Positions 37,995-47,149 of a stretch of 64,000 bases of DNA are shown here, one piece after another. Source of the stretch: Pseudomonadota bacterium. Lineage in GTDB: Bacteria; Pseudomonadota; Gammaproteobacteria; Burkholderiales; JAJZQI01. The position numbers and the translations under genes were made by a program. The stretch spans positions 62,001-126,000 of the forward strand of contig JAJZQI010000002.1 of the NCBI GenBank assembly GCA_021851875.1, given 5' to 3'. How positions within the stretch are numbered: position 1 is the first letter of the stretch; each line of letters starts with the position of its first letter. The notes under the pieces were generated by a model. That model made no database searches and was not told the origin of the DNA. It saw only the letters and a list, made by a program, of their open reading frames with translations.

Positions 37995-38393
37995 ATGCAA
38001 CTAACGCAATATACCGATTACTCGCTGCGCGTGCTGATCTATCTGGGCCGCCATCAAGAAAAACTGGCAACGATCACCGAGATCGCGGAGTTCTACCGCA
38101 TTTCCCGCAATCATCTGGTCAAGGTTGTCCACCACCTGGGGCAATGCGGCTATATCGAAACCTTGCGCGGCAAAAATGGCGGTATCCGGCTTGCCCGTGG
38201 GCCGCAGGATATTCAACTGGGTCAACTGGTACGCGACACCGAACCCAACTTCAACCTGGCGGAATGCTTCGACAAGGAGAAGAACCGTTGCGTCATCGTG
38301 CGTGACTGCAAGCTCCAGAGCGTCCTGCATCAGGCCAAGCACAATTTTCTTGCAACCCTCAACAATTACACCCTGGCAGACGTTCTGGCATGA
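37995..38393 (+). CDS. nsrR: nitric-oxide-sensing repressor NsrR (Rrf2 family)
   Basis: A 132-residue Rrf2 regulator. MQLTQYTDYSLRVLIYL and ISRNHLVKVVHHL with RGKNGGIRLAR form the winged helix-turn-helix and match NsrR rather than IscR. Three Cys (91, 99, 105) occupy the places of the [4Fe-4S] or [2Fe-2S] ligands of E. coli NsrR; the C terminus NNYTLADVLA is the same as in NsrR. NO destroys the cluster and derepresses targets. It is divergent from glbN and the reductase, with two operator-like elements in between, so these are its likely targets. Confidence 0.92.
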   Translation: MQLTQYTDYSLRVLIYLGRHQEKLATITEIAEFYRISRNHLVKVVHHLGQCGYIETLRGKNGGIRLARGPQDIQLGQLVRDTEPNFNLAECFDKEKNRCVIVRDCKLQSVLHQAKHNFLATLNNYTLADVLA

Positions 38394-38394
38394 A

Positions 38395-38420
38395 AAAAGG
38401 CCAGCCTGAGCTCGCCTTTT
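38395..38420. terminator. weak bidirectional terminator between nsrR and flgL
   Basis: AAAAGGC / GCCTTTT (38395-38401 with 38414-38420), 12-base loop, just past the nsrR stop codon and 20 bases from the convergent flgL stop. Stem is short, so strength is uncertain. Confidence 0.4.
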
Positions 38421-38440
38421 CCGCCTGCGTGAATTACCTA

Positions 38441-39343
38441 TCAGGACATGTAGTTGAACAAGGACAGGCCTGTCACCTTGATGTATGACTGCTGAGCGGC
38501 CTGCAGATTGAACTGTTTCTTGGTCAAGTCGCTGATCGCCTTGGAATAGTCAAGATCCTGCTGATCCGACAGCGTTTGCTGGTAGTTGAGAATAAGACTG
38601 CTGGTCGTCGTATCGAGCGAATCGAGTTCGCGCAGACGAGACCCCACCGCTGCCGTCACCGTGGAAATATTGACGCGCTCGCTGTCGAGTTCGCTCAAGG
38701 CCTGATTCAGATTGGCCGTGGTCGGAGCGCCGGAAGCGAGCGCATTTTTCAGGTCATCCAGGGTTTTGAACAAATCCTTACCCGCGACGCCCGGCTGAAA
38801 TACGGACTGGCCGTCATCGCTGGTTTCAATATAACGCGACGCGCCAACCTGCAAACGGCGCTGGCCCTGATCGCCCGCATAGACGCCCGCGCCGCTCGTC
38901 TGAGTGAACGGTTGGGTCGAGCCTTTGAAACCGGAGAACAGATACTGGCCGTTGCCATCTGTCTGATTGGCCAAACCGAGCAACTGGTCATAGAGGTTTT
39001 GCACATCCGTCGCCATACTGACGTAGTTGGCCGAGCCGACGGTCGGATTGCCGGCCTGAACCGTCAGCTGTTTGGCCTGCTGGATCACTTCCATCACCTG
39101 CGACAGCACCCCCTCTTCAGTGTTCAATTGACTCTTGGCATTGCTGACATTGGTTTGATACTGCTGATTCACATTGATGGACTGGGTGGTCTGCAATGCA
39201 TTGGCCGCATTGATCGGATCGTCCGCCGGCGTAAGAATGCGGCGGCCGGACGCAATCTGCTGTTGCAGCGTAAAAAGATCAGACTGCTGATTCTGTACCG
39301 AGGTGATGCCCTGATCATACAGTGTGCTGGTACTGATTCGCAT
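38441..39343 (-). CDS. flgL: flagellar hook-filament junction protein FlgL (HAP3)
   Basis: A 300-residue flagellin-like junction protein. The N terminus MRISTSTLYDQGITSVQNQQ and SGRRILTPADDPINAANALQ are typical; the C terminus (YSKAISDLTKKQFNLQAAQQ) forms the second coiled-coil strand. It is exported through the flagellar channel, so it has no signal peptide. It follows flgK by ten bases. Controlled by the FliA-type promoter upstream of flgK. Confidence 0.95.
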   Translation of the reverse strand: MRISTSTLYDQGITSVQNQQSDLFTLQQQIASGRRILTPADDPINAANALQTTQSINVNQQYQTNVSNAKSQLNTEEGVLSQVMEVIQQAKQLTVQAGNPTVGSANYVSMATDVQNLYDQLLGLANQTDGNGQYLFSGFKGSTQPFTQTSGAGVYAGDQGQRRLQVGASRYIETSDDGQSVFQPGVAGKDLFKTLDDLKNALASGAPTTANLNQALSELDSERVNISTVTAAVGSRLRELDSLDTTTSSLILNYQQTLSDQQDLDYSKAISDLTKKQFNLQAAQQSYIKVTGLSLFNYMS

Positions 39344-39353
39344 GATTTACTCC

Positions 39354-41318
39354 TTAACCACCCAGAGACAGCAGTGTCTGAAACACAGTCTGCGCCGTTT
39401 GAATTGATTTCGCGGCGGCCTGGTAAGCGTATTGGTATCTCACCAGATTGGCCGCCTCTTCATCCAGGTTCACCCCGGAGAACGATTGCTGAGTTTGGGT
39501 TGCCTGATCCAACAGCGTTTGCTGGGCAGAACTCTTCACATTCATTTCGTTCGCCTGATTGCCGATGAAGCTGACCAATTGGCTGTAAGCGTCCTGATAA
39601 CTTGCCGTCGGCGCACCGCTGGCGTTGTTAATCATCGTCGGCGTGGAAACCAGAGCACCCAGTTTCATGGCATTGCGGTTGTCCGCGTCGCCGGTGAAAG
39701 ACGAACCGTAATTCGGATTAAGCGTAAAGATGTCGCCATTCGCCGGCGCGCCTGTCACCGAAAAGCTGACGCCATTGATGCTGATGGTCGATCCCGACGT
39801 ATAGGTGCCCGTCGTTGGCACACTGACGCCATTCCAGGCGGGGTCGGTCGAAGTCAGATCGAACTTCTGCGTGGCGCTGTTGTACGTCATCGTTACCGCC
39901 GCGGTCGGCAAGGTCGACGTGCTGGTCACATCACCCGCACTGATGACACCCGTTCCGGTATTGGCCGTTCCGGTACCCGTGGTTACCGGCAAGGCAGCTG
40001 CAATTTCGGTGACATTGGAAATGCTCACCCCGATGTCACGAGAGGCATAACGGGTAGGCAGGACCAGGAACGAATCACCCGCCGCCGGACTACCGCTCAC
40101 GGTCAAGGTCAGCCCTGGAACAGCGGTAGACAGATTGGCGGGCGGAATGCCCGTTGTCACCTGATTGGTGCTCAGATCCGTCAGGGAGTAGTTGGTGCCG
40201 TCAAAGGAGATGCGGTAATTGCTGCTGGTCAGATTAGCCGTATTGGCATACACAGCGGATATCGAGGCAGTGCTGGTATTCAGGGCATTCGCCTGAACAA
40301 CCGGGGCGGTCGTACCGCTGAAGGCATTAAAGAAATTGTTGCCGATAGTGCCGTTCAGATCCACGCCCAGCGCATGCTGGGCATTGAAGGTCTGCACCAG
40401 TCCGGCTGCCACACGGCCCAATGCGTTCTGGGCCGGATCGAGACTCTGGCTGCGGAAATCCAGCAAGCCGCCCAGTGACCCGCCGTTGAGCAGATTGGAA
40501 GCAATCTCGCGCGGTGTGGCGGTAGAACTGGTCTTGTACCCGACCACCAGATTATCCGGATCCTCCGGCGACTGCATGGTTGCCAGTTCGGTTGCCCGGT
40601 TGCCCACCACCAGCGGCTGACCTTGGCCGATAAAGACATTCAGCTCGCCATTGGAACCGCTGACGGTGGAAACTTTCACCAGCTGGTTCAGCTGGCTGAT
40701 CAATTGATCGCGCTGATCCAGCAGATCGTTCGGCGCCTGGCCGTTGTCAGCCACGCCTGTCGCCAGGGCAATCTGGTCATTGAGCGCGGCAATCTGCTTG
40801 GAGTAGGAGTTGATGCTGCTTACCGTGCTCTGCAACTGCTGGTTGATGCCGTTGCGGATATCGTTGAAGCGGCTCTGCATCGAGGTGAAACGGCCAATCA
40901 GGGCATTGGCGTTGCTCAGCAGCGCCTGCCGCGAAGGCACGGAAGACGGATTGGCGGCCACGTCCTGTACGGCGGAGAAAAACGACTGCAGGGCCGGCGA
41001 CAAACCGGCATTCGGATCAGCCAGGAAGTTATCGATCTGCCCCACCTGCTGACTGTAGGTTTGCAGGTAACTATTCTGCGTGCCGACGGACAACAGCTGT
41101 TTATCGAGGAACTGGCTGTAAATGCGCTGGATGCCATTCGCCTGCACCCCGCTACCGACATAACCGGCGCCGGTCAGCTGGGACAGCAATTGCGTCTGCG
41201 TAATCATCTGCCGGTGGTAACCGGGCGTATTGGCATTGGCAATATTGTTCTGCGTCGTGAGCAAACCGGTTTGCGCCGTTTGCAATGCCGAAATGCCGAT
41301 TCCAAGAATGTCAGCCAT
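39354..41318 (-). CDS. flgK: flagellar hook-associated protein FlgK (HAP1)
   Basis: A 654-residue junction protein. N terminus ILGIGISALQTAQTGLLTTQ and NTPGYHRQ are the conserved D0/D1 strand; the C terminus has the matching LDEEAANLVRYQYAYQAAAK and the final amphipathic helix. The large, Ser/Thr/Ala-rich middle (about 330-560) is variable, as usual. First gene of a flgKL unit with its own sigma-28 promoter; FlgN, its chaperone, is encoded at 51.7 kb. Confidence 0.95.
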   Translation of the reverse strand: MADILGIGISALQTAQTGLLTTQNNIANANTPGYHRQMITQTQLLSQLTGAGYVGSGVQANGIQRIYSQFLDKQLLSVGTQNSYLQTYSQQVGQIDNFLADPNAGLSPALQSFFSAVQDVAANPSSVPSRQALLSNANALIGRFTSMQSRFNDIRNGINQQLQSTVSSINSYSKQIAALNDQIALATGVADNGQAPNDLLDQRDQLISQLNQLVKVSTVSGSNGELNVFIGQGQPLVVGNRATELATMQSPEDPDNLVVGYKTSSTATPREIASNLLNGGSLGGLLDFRSQSLDPAQNALGRVAAGLVQTFNAQHALGVDLNGTIGNNFFNAFSGTTAPVVQANALNTSTASISAVYANTANLTSSNYRISFDGTNYSLTDLSTNQVTTGIPPANLSTAVPGLTLTVSGSPAAGDSFLVLPTRYASRDIGVSISNVTEIAAALPVTTGTGTANTGTGVISAGDVTSTSTLPTAAVTMTYNSATQKFDLTSTDPAWNGVSVPTTGTYTSGSTISINGVSFSVTGAPANGDIFTLNPNYGSSFTGDADNRNAMKLGALVSTPTMINNASGAPTASYQDAYSQLVSFIGNQANEMNVKSSAQQTLLDQATQTQQSFSGVNLDEEAANLVRYQYAYQAAAKSIQTAQTVFQTLLSLGG

Positions 41319-41372
41319 GATCTACTACTCCTGCGTGTGCGGCGGCAAATTGCCGGGCACTTTCATTAATCA

Positions 41373-41399
41373 TTATCGGCACGCGCCAGGCAAACTTGA
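41373..41399 (-). promoter_or_regulatory. FliA (sigma-28) promoter of flgK-flgL
   Basis: Minus strand TCAAGTTT (41392-41399), 11 bases, GCCGATAA (41373-41380). The -10 is perfect and the -35 differs from TAAAGTTT at two positions; spacing is exact. It lies about 55-80 bases before the flgK start, between flgJ and flgK. Confidence 0.85.
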
Positions 41400-41415
41400 A
41401 GCCCAATTCGCCCGC

Positions 41416-42363
41416 TCAGGCCAAAGCCGCGCTGCGCATGGCGGCGCTGCCGATAATCCGCATCAGCTTGCTGGCATAGGCAGGATCGGTGGCGTAACCG
41501 CCATTTTGCAAACCCTGGGCAAACTCTGCCGGGGTGACCACTCCGTTTACTGCGCCGGCAAAACGGGGATTGTTCTGCAACATGGATGCGTAATCGGAAA
41601 ACGCATCCTCATATGAATGATAGGCGCGGAATCGCTCCGTCTGTTTGCGTGCCACCCCGTTAACGTATTCGGTCGTCGTCGCGTCAACGGTTTTGCCATT
41701 CCAGGACTTGCCCGCCTTTACACCGAACAGGTTGTAAGTAGGCGTGCCATCGGGATTGAGCAGTTCTTTCCTGCCCCACCCCGTTTCCAGCGCAGCATGC
41801 GCAACGAGAAAATGCGCCGGCACGCCCAACTGCTTGCCTGCCTCTAAGGCATGAGGCCACAGACGGTTTACAAAACCGTCCGGACTGCCGCCGGCGGGAG
41901 AAGCGGCCGACTTCTCCGTCGGCACCGCAAAATCCTGCGCCGGCACATGCACCGGGTAGGCCTGCTGCAAACGCTGCAATGCATAGCCCGCAGTGGGCGG
42001 CTGCAATGGCAGACTCGCCCCGGCCTGTCCAGTCTGTCCAGCCGCCGTACTGCCGAATTGCTGCCGCATCAGCTGCTGCTCCAGCACCTTGGCCAGCCCA
42101 AGACCCCGATGCGCGGCAATCTTATCGGCCAATTGCTCGTCCAGCAGACTGGTGTACATCTGGGTTTGCTGATTATCGAACATGCCGTCTTGCGGCACGG
42201 TGGCACGCATGCTTTTAAGCAGGATGTTGAGGAACATGCCCTCGAACTGCTGCGCTACAGCTTTAACGGCGGCCGGGTCGTTGTTTTTTGCCAGCCGACG
42301 GACATCGGCCAGGCCCTGGGTGTCCAGGACAAAACGGGTTGAAAGATCCGGCGCTTCGGACAT
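41416..42363 (-). CDS. flgJ: flagellar rod assembly protein/muramidase FlgJ
   Basis: A 315-residue bifunctional protein: N-terminal rod-cap domain (about 15-105, EGMFLNILLKSMRATVPQDG), Gln/Pro-rich linker, and a C-terminal glucosaminidase domain (about 160-310) with catalytic Glu193 in AHAALETGWGRKEL. It caps the growing rod and opens a hole in peptidoglycan. Its ATG overlaps the flgI stop codon by one base (TGATG). The two-domain form is typical of beta- and gammaproteobacteria. Confidence 0.95.
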   Translation of the reverse strand: MSEAPDLSTRFVLDTQGLADVRRLAKNNDPAAVKAVAQQFEGMFLNILLKSMRATVPQDGMFDNQQTQMYTSLLDEQLADKIAAHRGLGLAKVLEQQLMRQQFGSTAAGQTGQAGASLPLQPPTAGYALQRLQQAYPVHVPAQDFAVPTEKSAASPAGGSPDGFVNRLWPHALEAGKQLGVPAHFLVAHAALETGWGRKELLNPDGTPTYNLFGVKAGKSWNGKTVDATTTEYVNGVARKQTERFRAYHSYEDAFSDYASMLQNNPRFAGAVNGVVTPAEFAQGLQNGGYATDPAYASKLMRIIGSAAMRSAALA

Positions 42364-43475
42364 CAGATGATTTCCAGCTCGGCCTTGAGCGCCCCGGCCG
42401 CCTTCATGGCCTGGAGGATGGCCAGCAGATCCTGCGGCGTGGCGCCGACAGCATTGAGCGCCTTCACCACCTGATCGAGGTTGGCGCTCTTGGGCAATTT
42501 AACCAAACCGCCCTTGTCGGCCTGGATATCGATATTGGACTGCTGGGTGGCAACCGTTTGCCCCTGCGACAACGGGTTCGGCTGGCTGACTTGCGGCGTG
42601 GTGCCGATCGTCACGGTCAGATTGCCGTGCGCAACCGCGCAATTGTCGACCGTCACGGTCTGATTCATCACCACCGAACCGGTACGGGCGTTGATGATGA
42701 CTTTGGGCGACTGAACCGCCGGATCAACCGACAGATTTTCCAGCCGGGACAGGAAGGCGATCCGGTCGGAAGTCGACAGCGGAGCATGCAGCTTGATCAG
42801 CCGGGCATCCTGCGGAAAGGCGGTGCCGTCGCCGAATGCCTTGTTGATGACCTGAGTCATCCGATTGACGGTGGTAAAGTCGGCGTCGTTGAGTTCCAGA
42901 TCGACGTATTCGCCCTGGCCCACCGTGGCATTCACTGCCCGTTCAACCGTGGCCCCCATCGGCACGCGTCCGGCCGACAGGTGATTCACCTGGGCGCTTG
43001 AGCCGCCGGCGGAAGCGCCGGCCCCGCTCACCAGCACGTTGCCTTGCGCAATCGCATAGACCTGACCATCCGCGCCCTTGAGCTGGGACATCAGCAAGGT
43101 ACCGCCACGCAGGCTTTTGGCGTTGCCGATGGAGGATACGGTCACATCAATCTGCTGACCCGGCTTGGAGTACGCCGGCAATTCCGCGGTCACCGTCACT
43201 GCGGCCACGTTCTTGAGCTGCAGGGAGGTGCCTTGCGGCAGATTGACACCCAGCTGCGACAGCATGCTGATCACGCTTTGCACGGTAAACGGCGTCTGGG
43301 TTGTCTGGTCACCGCTGCCGTCCAGGCCCACCACCAGGCCGTAGCCCACCAGCTGGTTGTCACGCACGCCGCCGATGGCGGCAAGGTCCTTGATGCGGTC
43401 AGCCATGGCGGACAGCGGCACCAGTCCCACCGCCAGGCAGGCAATCATTGTTCGAATCGTGCGCCCTGTCTTCAT
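42363..43475 (-). CDS. flgI: flagellar P-ring protein FlgI
   Basis: A 370-residue periplasmic protein that forms the P ring around the rod. Signal peptide about 1-23 (MIACLAVGLVPLSAMA). RIKDLAAIGGVRDNQLVGYG and VVGLDGSGDQTTQTPFT are the family signatures. I chose the ATG at 43475 (GAGG seven bases upstream) instead of the TTG before it. Separated from flgH by 166 bases with two inverted repeats, an unusual gap in this otherwise compact operon. Confidence 0.95.
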   Translation of the reverse strand: MKTGRTIRTMIACLAVGLVPLSAMADRIKDLAAIGGVRDNQLVGYGLVVGLDGSGDQTTQTPFTVQSVISMLSQLGVNLPQGTSLQLKNVAAVTVTAELPAYSKPGQQIDVTVSSIGNAKSLRGGTLLMSQLKGADGQVYAIAQGNVLVSGAGASAGGSSAQVNHLSAGRVPMGATVERAVNATVGQGEYVDLELNDADFTTVNRMTQVINKAFGDGTAFPQDARLIKLHAPLSTSDRIAFLSRLENLSVDPAVQSPKVIINARTGSVVMNQTVTVDNCAVAHGNLTVTIGTTPQVSQPNPLSQGQTVATQQSNIDIQADKGGLVKLPKSANLDQVVKALNAVGATPQDLLAILQAMKAAGALKAELEII

Positions 43476-43478
43476 CAA

Positions 43479-43644
43479 GCAGCCTCAAGTAAATCCTGAT
43501 TTATTCCATGCAGGAACAAATCGGCTAGACGGTTGCGCGGCACAGGTCCGCACAACCTACGCTTTCAATGACTCAGGTCATTGAGCGGCCGGTCGATGTG
43601 TTCGCCCGGCAAGCAAACGACTATAAATCGGCGTTTGCTTAACT
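43479..43644. repeat. gap inside the flg operon with two inverted repeats
   Basis: Two perfect dyads: TCAATGAC / GTCATTGA (43565-43572 with 43577-43584) and AAGCAAACG / CGTTTGCTT (43611-43619 with 43632-43640). The second lies just after the flgH stop codon. No T run follows on the minus strand. Possible RNA-processing or attenuation point between flgH and flgI; nothing coding is seen. Confidence 0.5.
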
Positions 43645-44313
43645 TCAGAACGGCAGGACGGTGAGGAAGAAGCGCGACAGCCAACCCATGGTCTGCGCCT
43701 CGTCAAGCGTACCCTTGCCTTTGTATTCGATGCGCGCATCCGCCACCCGGGTGGAGGAAACGCTGTTCTTGCTGTCAATCGTACTCGGATTCACCACGCC
43801 GGAAAAGCGGATAAATTCCGTTCCCTGGTTGATCGCCACCTGCTTCTCGCCGGCGACGACCAGATTACCGTTCGACAGCACCTCCATCACCGTGACGGTG
43901 ATGTTACCGGTCAGCAGATTGTTCTGGTTACTCTGCCCCTGGCCATCCAGCTTGTTGGAAGTATTTTCGTCCAGCCCGATATCGCCGATGACACGATCGG
44001 CCCAGCCGGGGATGGTATTCACCGTAACGCCGGCACTGGTGGTCCGCTGCACCTTGGTATTCGACTGCTTGCTGGCGGTGGTTTTTTCCTGCAGGTTGAT
44101 GGTCAGAATATCCCCCACATTGCGCGCGCGGCGGTCATCGAACAGCGACATGCGGCTGTAGCCCGGCTGATAAATCGCACCGGCATTGATGGCCGTCGGC
44201 GGAGCCGGCGGCAGCGGCTGGGTCGTCGTCGGCCCCGGCACAATCGATTTATCATAGTAACTGCAACCGGCCAGCAGCAGTACCAGGAGAATTGACCGCC
44301 ATGCACGCACCAT
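43645..44313 (-). CDS. flgH: flagellar L-ring lipoprotein FlgH
   Basis: A 222-residue outer-membrane lipoprotein of the L ring. The lipobox LLLAGC is at about residue 16 (ILLVLLLAGCSYYDKS). The family motif RARNVGDILTINLQEKT and the closing DARIEYKGKGTLDEAQTMGW, followed by LSRFFLTVLPF, are present. The ATG at 44313 follows an in-frame GTG; either could start. It follows flgG by 13 bases and precedes the inverted-repeat gap before flgI. Confidence 0.95.
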   Translation of the reverse strand: MVRAWRSILLVLLLAGCSYYDKSIVPGPTTTQPLPPAPPTAINAGAIYQPGYSRMSLFDDRRARNVGDILTINLQEKTTASKQSNTKVQRTTSAGVTVNTIPGWADRVIGDIGLDENTSNKLDGQGQSNQNNLLTGNITVTVMEVLSNGNLVVAGEKQVAINQGTEFIRFSGVVNPSTIDSKNSVSSTRVADARIEYKGKGTLDEAQTMGWLSRFFLTVLPF

Positions 44314-44326
44314 CACGCTACCGGCC

Positions 44327-45109
44327 TTACATTTGCACCAGACGCTGCAGCATCTGGTCGGAGGTGGTAATTGCCTTCGAATTGATTTCGAAGGCGCGCT
44401 GAGTCTCGATCATGTTGACCAGCTCCTCGGCCACGTTCACGTTCGAGGTTTCCAGGAAAGCCTGATTGATGAGCCCCAAACCGTTCGTGCCGGGGGTATT
44501 CGGTGCCGGCGCGCCGGACGCAGCGGTTTCGGCAAACAGGTTCTCCCCCAGACTCTGCAGGCCGTTCGGATTGATGAAGCTGGCCAGTTGGATGGTACCG
44601 ACCTGATTGACGGCGGTGCTGCCGGGCTGGGTGACGCTGACGGTACCGTCCGCCCCGATCGTCACACTCAGCGCATCCGCCGGAATCGTGATGGCGGGCT
44701 GCAAGGGATAACCGCTGGAAGTCACCACTTGACCGGTATTGTCCACTTGAAAGGCGCCATCACGGGTATACGCTGTGGTGCCGTCCGGCATCAGAATCTG
44801 GAAAAATCCGCGGCCATTGATGGCCATGTCCAGCGCATTGCCGGTCTGCTGCAGGTTGCCCTGGGTGAAAATGTGCTCGGTGGCGACGACCCGCGCACCC
44901 ACACCGATCTGCAAACCGCTGGGCAGCTGGGTCTGTTGCGAGGACTGCGCGCCGGGCTGCCGAATGGTCTGATACAGCAGATCCTCGAAGATCGGCCGCA
45001 TGGTTTTGTAACCATTGGTGCTGACGTTGGCCAGGTTGTGCGCAATCATGTCCAGACTGGTCTGCTGGCCGTCCAGGCCGGTTTTAGCGGTCCACAGTGC
45101 ACGTATCAC
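44327..45109 (-). CDS. flgG: flagellar distal rod protein FlgG
   Basis: A 260-residue distal-rod protein. [20 protein letters not shown] and the [11 protein letters not shown] motif mark the N terminus; the C terminus ([20 protein letters not shown]) is the conserved rod helix. It starts with GTG, with GGAG eight bases upstream. It follows flgF by 11 bases. Confidence 0.96.
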   Translation of the reverse strand: MIRALWTAKTGLDGQQTSLDMIAHNLANVSTNGYKTMRPIFEDLLYQTIRQPGAQSSQQTQLPSGLQIGVGARVVATEHIFTQGNLQQTGNALDMAINGRGFFQILMPDGTTAYTRDGAFQVDNTGQVVTSSGYPLQPAITIPADALSVTIGADGTVSVTQPGSTAVNQVGTIQLASFINPNGLQSLGENLFAETAASGAPAPNTPGTNGLGLINQAFLETSNVNVAEELVNMIETQRAFEINSKAITTSDQMLQRLVQM

Positions 45110-45120
45110 AGTTTATTCTC

Positions 45121-45858
45121 CTAGGAAATGCTGACGACTTGCGCCGCAGAGCGGGCATTTTCGTCGGCACGGGTAATCAGTCGCAGCTGCATGTCGTACT
45201 GACGGGCATCGCTAATCATATTCACCATGGCTTCCGCCATGTTGACGTTGGAAGCTTCGAGCGAGCCCGAGGCCACCTGGATCTTTTCGTCGACCGGCGC
45301 CGGCCGGCCGTTGGCCTGGCGGAACAAGCCGTCGTCACCGCGGACCAGATCGCTTTCAGGCGGGTTCACCAGCTTGAGCCGGCCGATCACGTTGACGGAC
45401 GTCCGCACGCCGTTGACCGGAATAGTCGAAATGGTGCCGTCCTTGGCAATCGCCACTTCGTTGTCCGGCGGCACGGAAATCGGCCCGCCATCACCCAGCA
45501 CATTCATGCCGTTGATCTGCAGCACACCGTTCACATCGGTCTGCAGACTGCCGTTGCGGGTATAGGCTTCCTTGCTGTCCGCGCCTTGCACGGCAATCCA
45601 GCCCTTGCCGCGAATGGCCACGTCCATTTGCCGGCCGGTGGACATGATGGCTCCCGGGCTGTAATCGCTGCCGGGCGTACTCTCGACCACAAAAGCCCGC
45701 GTCGGCGCACCTTCGCCATATACCGGCAAGGCCCGGAAAGCGGAAATCTGGCTTTTGAAGCCGTCCGTCGTGGCATTGGCAATGTTGTTGGTCGTCACAG
45801 CCTGACTGTAGAGTACATGCTTGGCTCCCGTCATGGCGATGTATATCAGCCGATCCAT
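45121..45858 (-). CDS. flgF: flagellar proximal rod protein FlgF
   Basis: A 245-residue rod protein related to FlgG. MDRLIYIAMTGAKHVLYSQA at the N terminus and NMAEAMVNMISDARQYDMQL at the C terminus are the FlgF versions of the rod helices. It lies between flgE (17 bases) and flgG. Confidence 0.95.
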   Translation of the reverse strand: MDRLIYIAMTGAKHVLYSQAVTTNNIANATTDGFKSQISAFRALPVYGEGAPTRAFVVESTPGSDYSPGAIMSTGRQMDVAIRGKGWIAVQGADSKEAYTRNGSLQTDVNGVLQINGMNVLGDGGPISVPPDNEVAIAKDGTISTIPVNGVRTSVNVIGRLKLVNPPESDLVRGDDGLFRQANGRPAPVDEKIQVASGSLEASNVNMAEAMVNMISDARQYDMQLRLITRADENARSAAQVVSIS

Positions 45859-45875
45859 ATCAGCTCACCTTGCCG

Positions 45876-47138
45876 TTAACGCAGGTTTACGATGGTTTGC
45901 ATGACCTGATCCTGCGTCTTGATGGTCTGCGAGTTCGCCTGGTAATTCCGCTGCGCGGTAATCATGTTGACCAGCTCGTTGGTCAGATCGATATTCGAGT
46001 CCTCTACGGCCGCCGACTGAATCACCCCCAGATTGGTGGTTCCCGGCACACCGCCGTTTTGCGGGATCGGCAAGCCGGAATCGGAAGTCTCTGCCCAGAC
46101 GTTGTTGCCCAGCGGTTGCAGTCCATTCGGATTGCGGAAATTGGACAGGGCCACCTGTCCGACGTCCTGCGATTTGCCGTTGCTGTAACGGGCCAGAATG
46201 ATACCGTCGGAGCCGATGTTGAAACCGGTCAGATTGCCCGAGGTGTAACCATCCTGCGTCATACCGGACACGGCAAAATCACTGCCGTACTGGGTCGTTC
46301 CGGTAAAGTCGGCGGTAAAGGTCAGATTTGCCGCACCGGTGCCCAGTTGCGCCGCCGTAATGGTCTGAGTCAGCGGCATGGCCGAAGTCAGCGTGCCGGA
46401 AGTATTAAAAGTCAGCGTGCCCAGGCTCACCGTGCCACCCGCGCTCAGGTCGACTGTATTGCCTGTACCTGCCTGGGTCAGTGTCGCGTATGTATTCCAG
46501 GTATTATTAGCCGTTTTGACGAAGTACATGGAGTACGTTGCCGCATTACCCAGGCTGTCATAGACGGTCGATGAAGTCGAAGAATTATATGAAGTCGGGT
46601 CGTTGTAGTTGAATGGCGTGATGGACGGCACCTGCTGGCGGGAATCAAGATTCACCACGCCCTGCAGTTGGCTGGTCACCTGCGGGCTGATGGTGTATCG
46701 ATCAGCACCGATCTGCAGGTCGCTCAGCACACCCTGCAGGATATTGCCGTTGTTGTCCGCATTGAAACCGCGCAGTTTCAAGCCACTTGAGTTAACCAGA
46801 TAACCGTTCTTGTCCATTATAAACTGGCCATTGCGGCTATACACGTTCGATCCGCTGTCGTTCAGGATAAAGAAACCGGCGCCGTTGATGGCCAGATCCA
46901 GCGGGTTGTTGGTGGTGGTCAGATTGCCCTGGGTGAACTGCTGCTCTACTGCGGCCACTTTGGTGCCGATACCGATGTTCAGGCCGCCGCCGCCCGTCAG
47001 CGAATTGGCGTACACGTCAGCGAACTGAGCCGTGGCGGTCTTGAAACCCACGGTATTCACGTTGGCGATGTTGTTGCCAATGACGTCCAGATTCTTGGCT
47101 GCGGCATTCAGACCGCTCAAACCCTGTTGAAAACTCAT
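45876..47138 (-). CDS. flgE: flagellar hook protein FlgE
   Basis: A 420-residue hook subunit. MSFQQGLSGLNAAAKNLDVI and NNIANVNTVGFK begin the D0 domain; the C-terminal NIDLTNELVNMITAQRNYQA closes it. The middle is Thr/Ser/Gly-rich and variable. It follows flgD by 11 bases. Hook polymerisation needs the FlgD cap encoded directly upstream in the operon. Confidence 0.96.
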   Translation of the reverse strand: MSFQQGLSGLNAAAKNLDVIGNNIANVNTVGFKTATAQFADVYANSLTGGGGLNIGIGTKVAAVEQQFTQGNLTTTNNPLDLAINGAGFFILNDSGSNVYSRNGQFIMDKNGYLVNSSGLKLRGFNADNNGNILQGVLSDLQIGADRYTISPQVTSQLQGVVNLDSRQQVPSITPFNYNDPTSYNSSTSSTVYDSLGNAATYSMYFVKTANNTWNTYATLTQAGTGNTVDLSAGGTVSLGTLTFNTSGTLTSAMPLTQTITAAQLGTGAANLTFTADFTGTTQYGSDFAVSGMTQDGYTSGNLTGFNIGSDGIILARYSNGKSQDVGQVALSNFRNPNGLQPLGNNVWAETSDSGLPIPQNGGVPGTTNLGVIQSAAVEDSNIDLTNELVNMITAQRNYQANSQTIKTQDQVMQTIVNLR

Positions 47139-47149
47139 GGCAACCTCCG

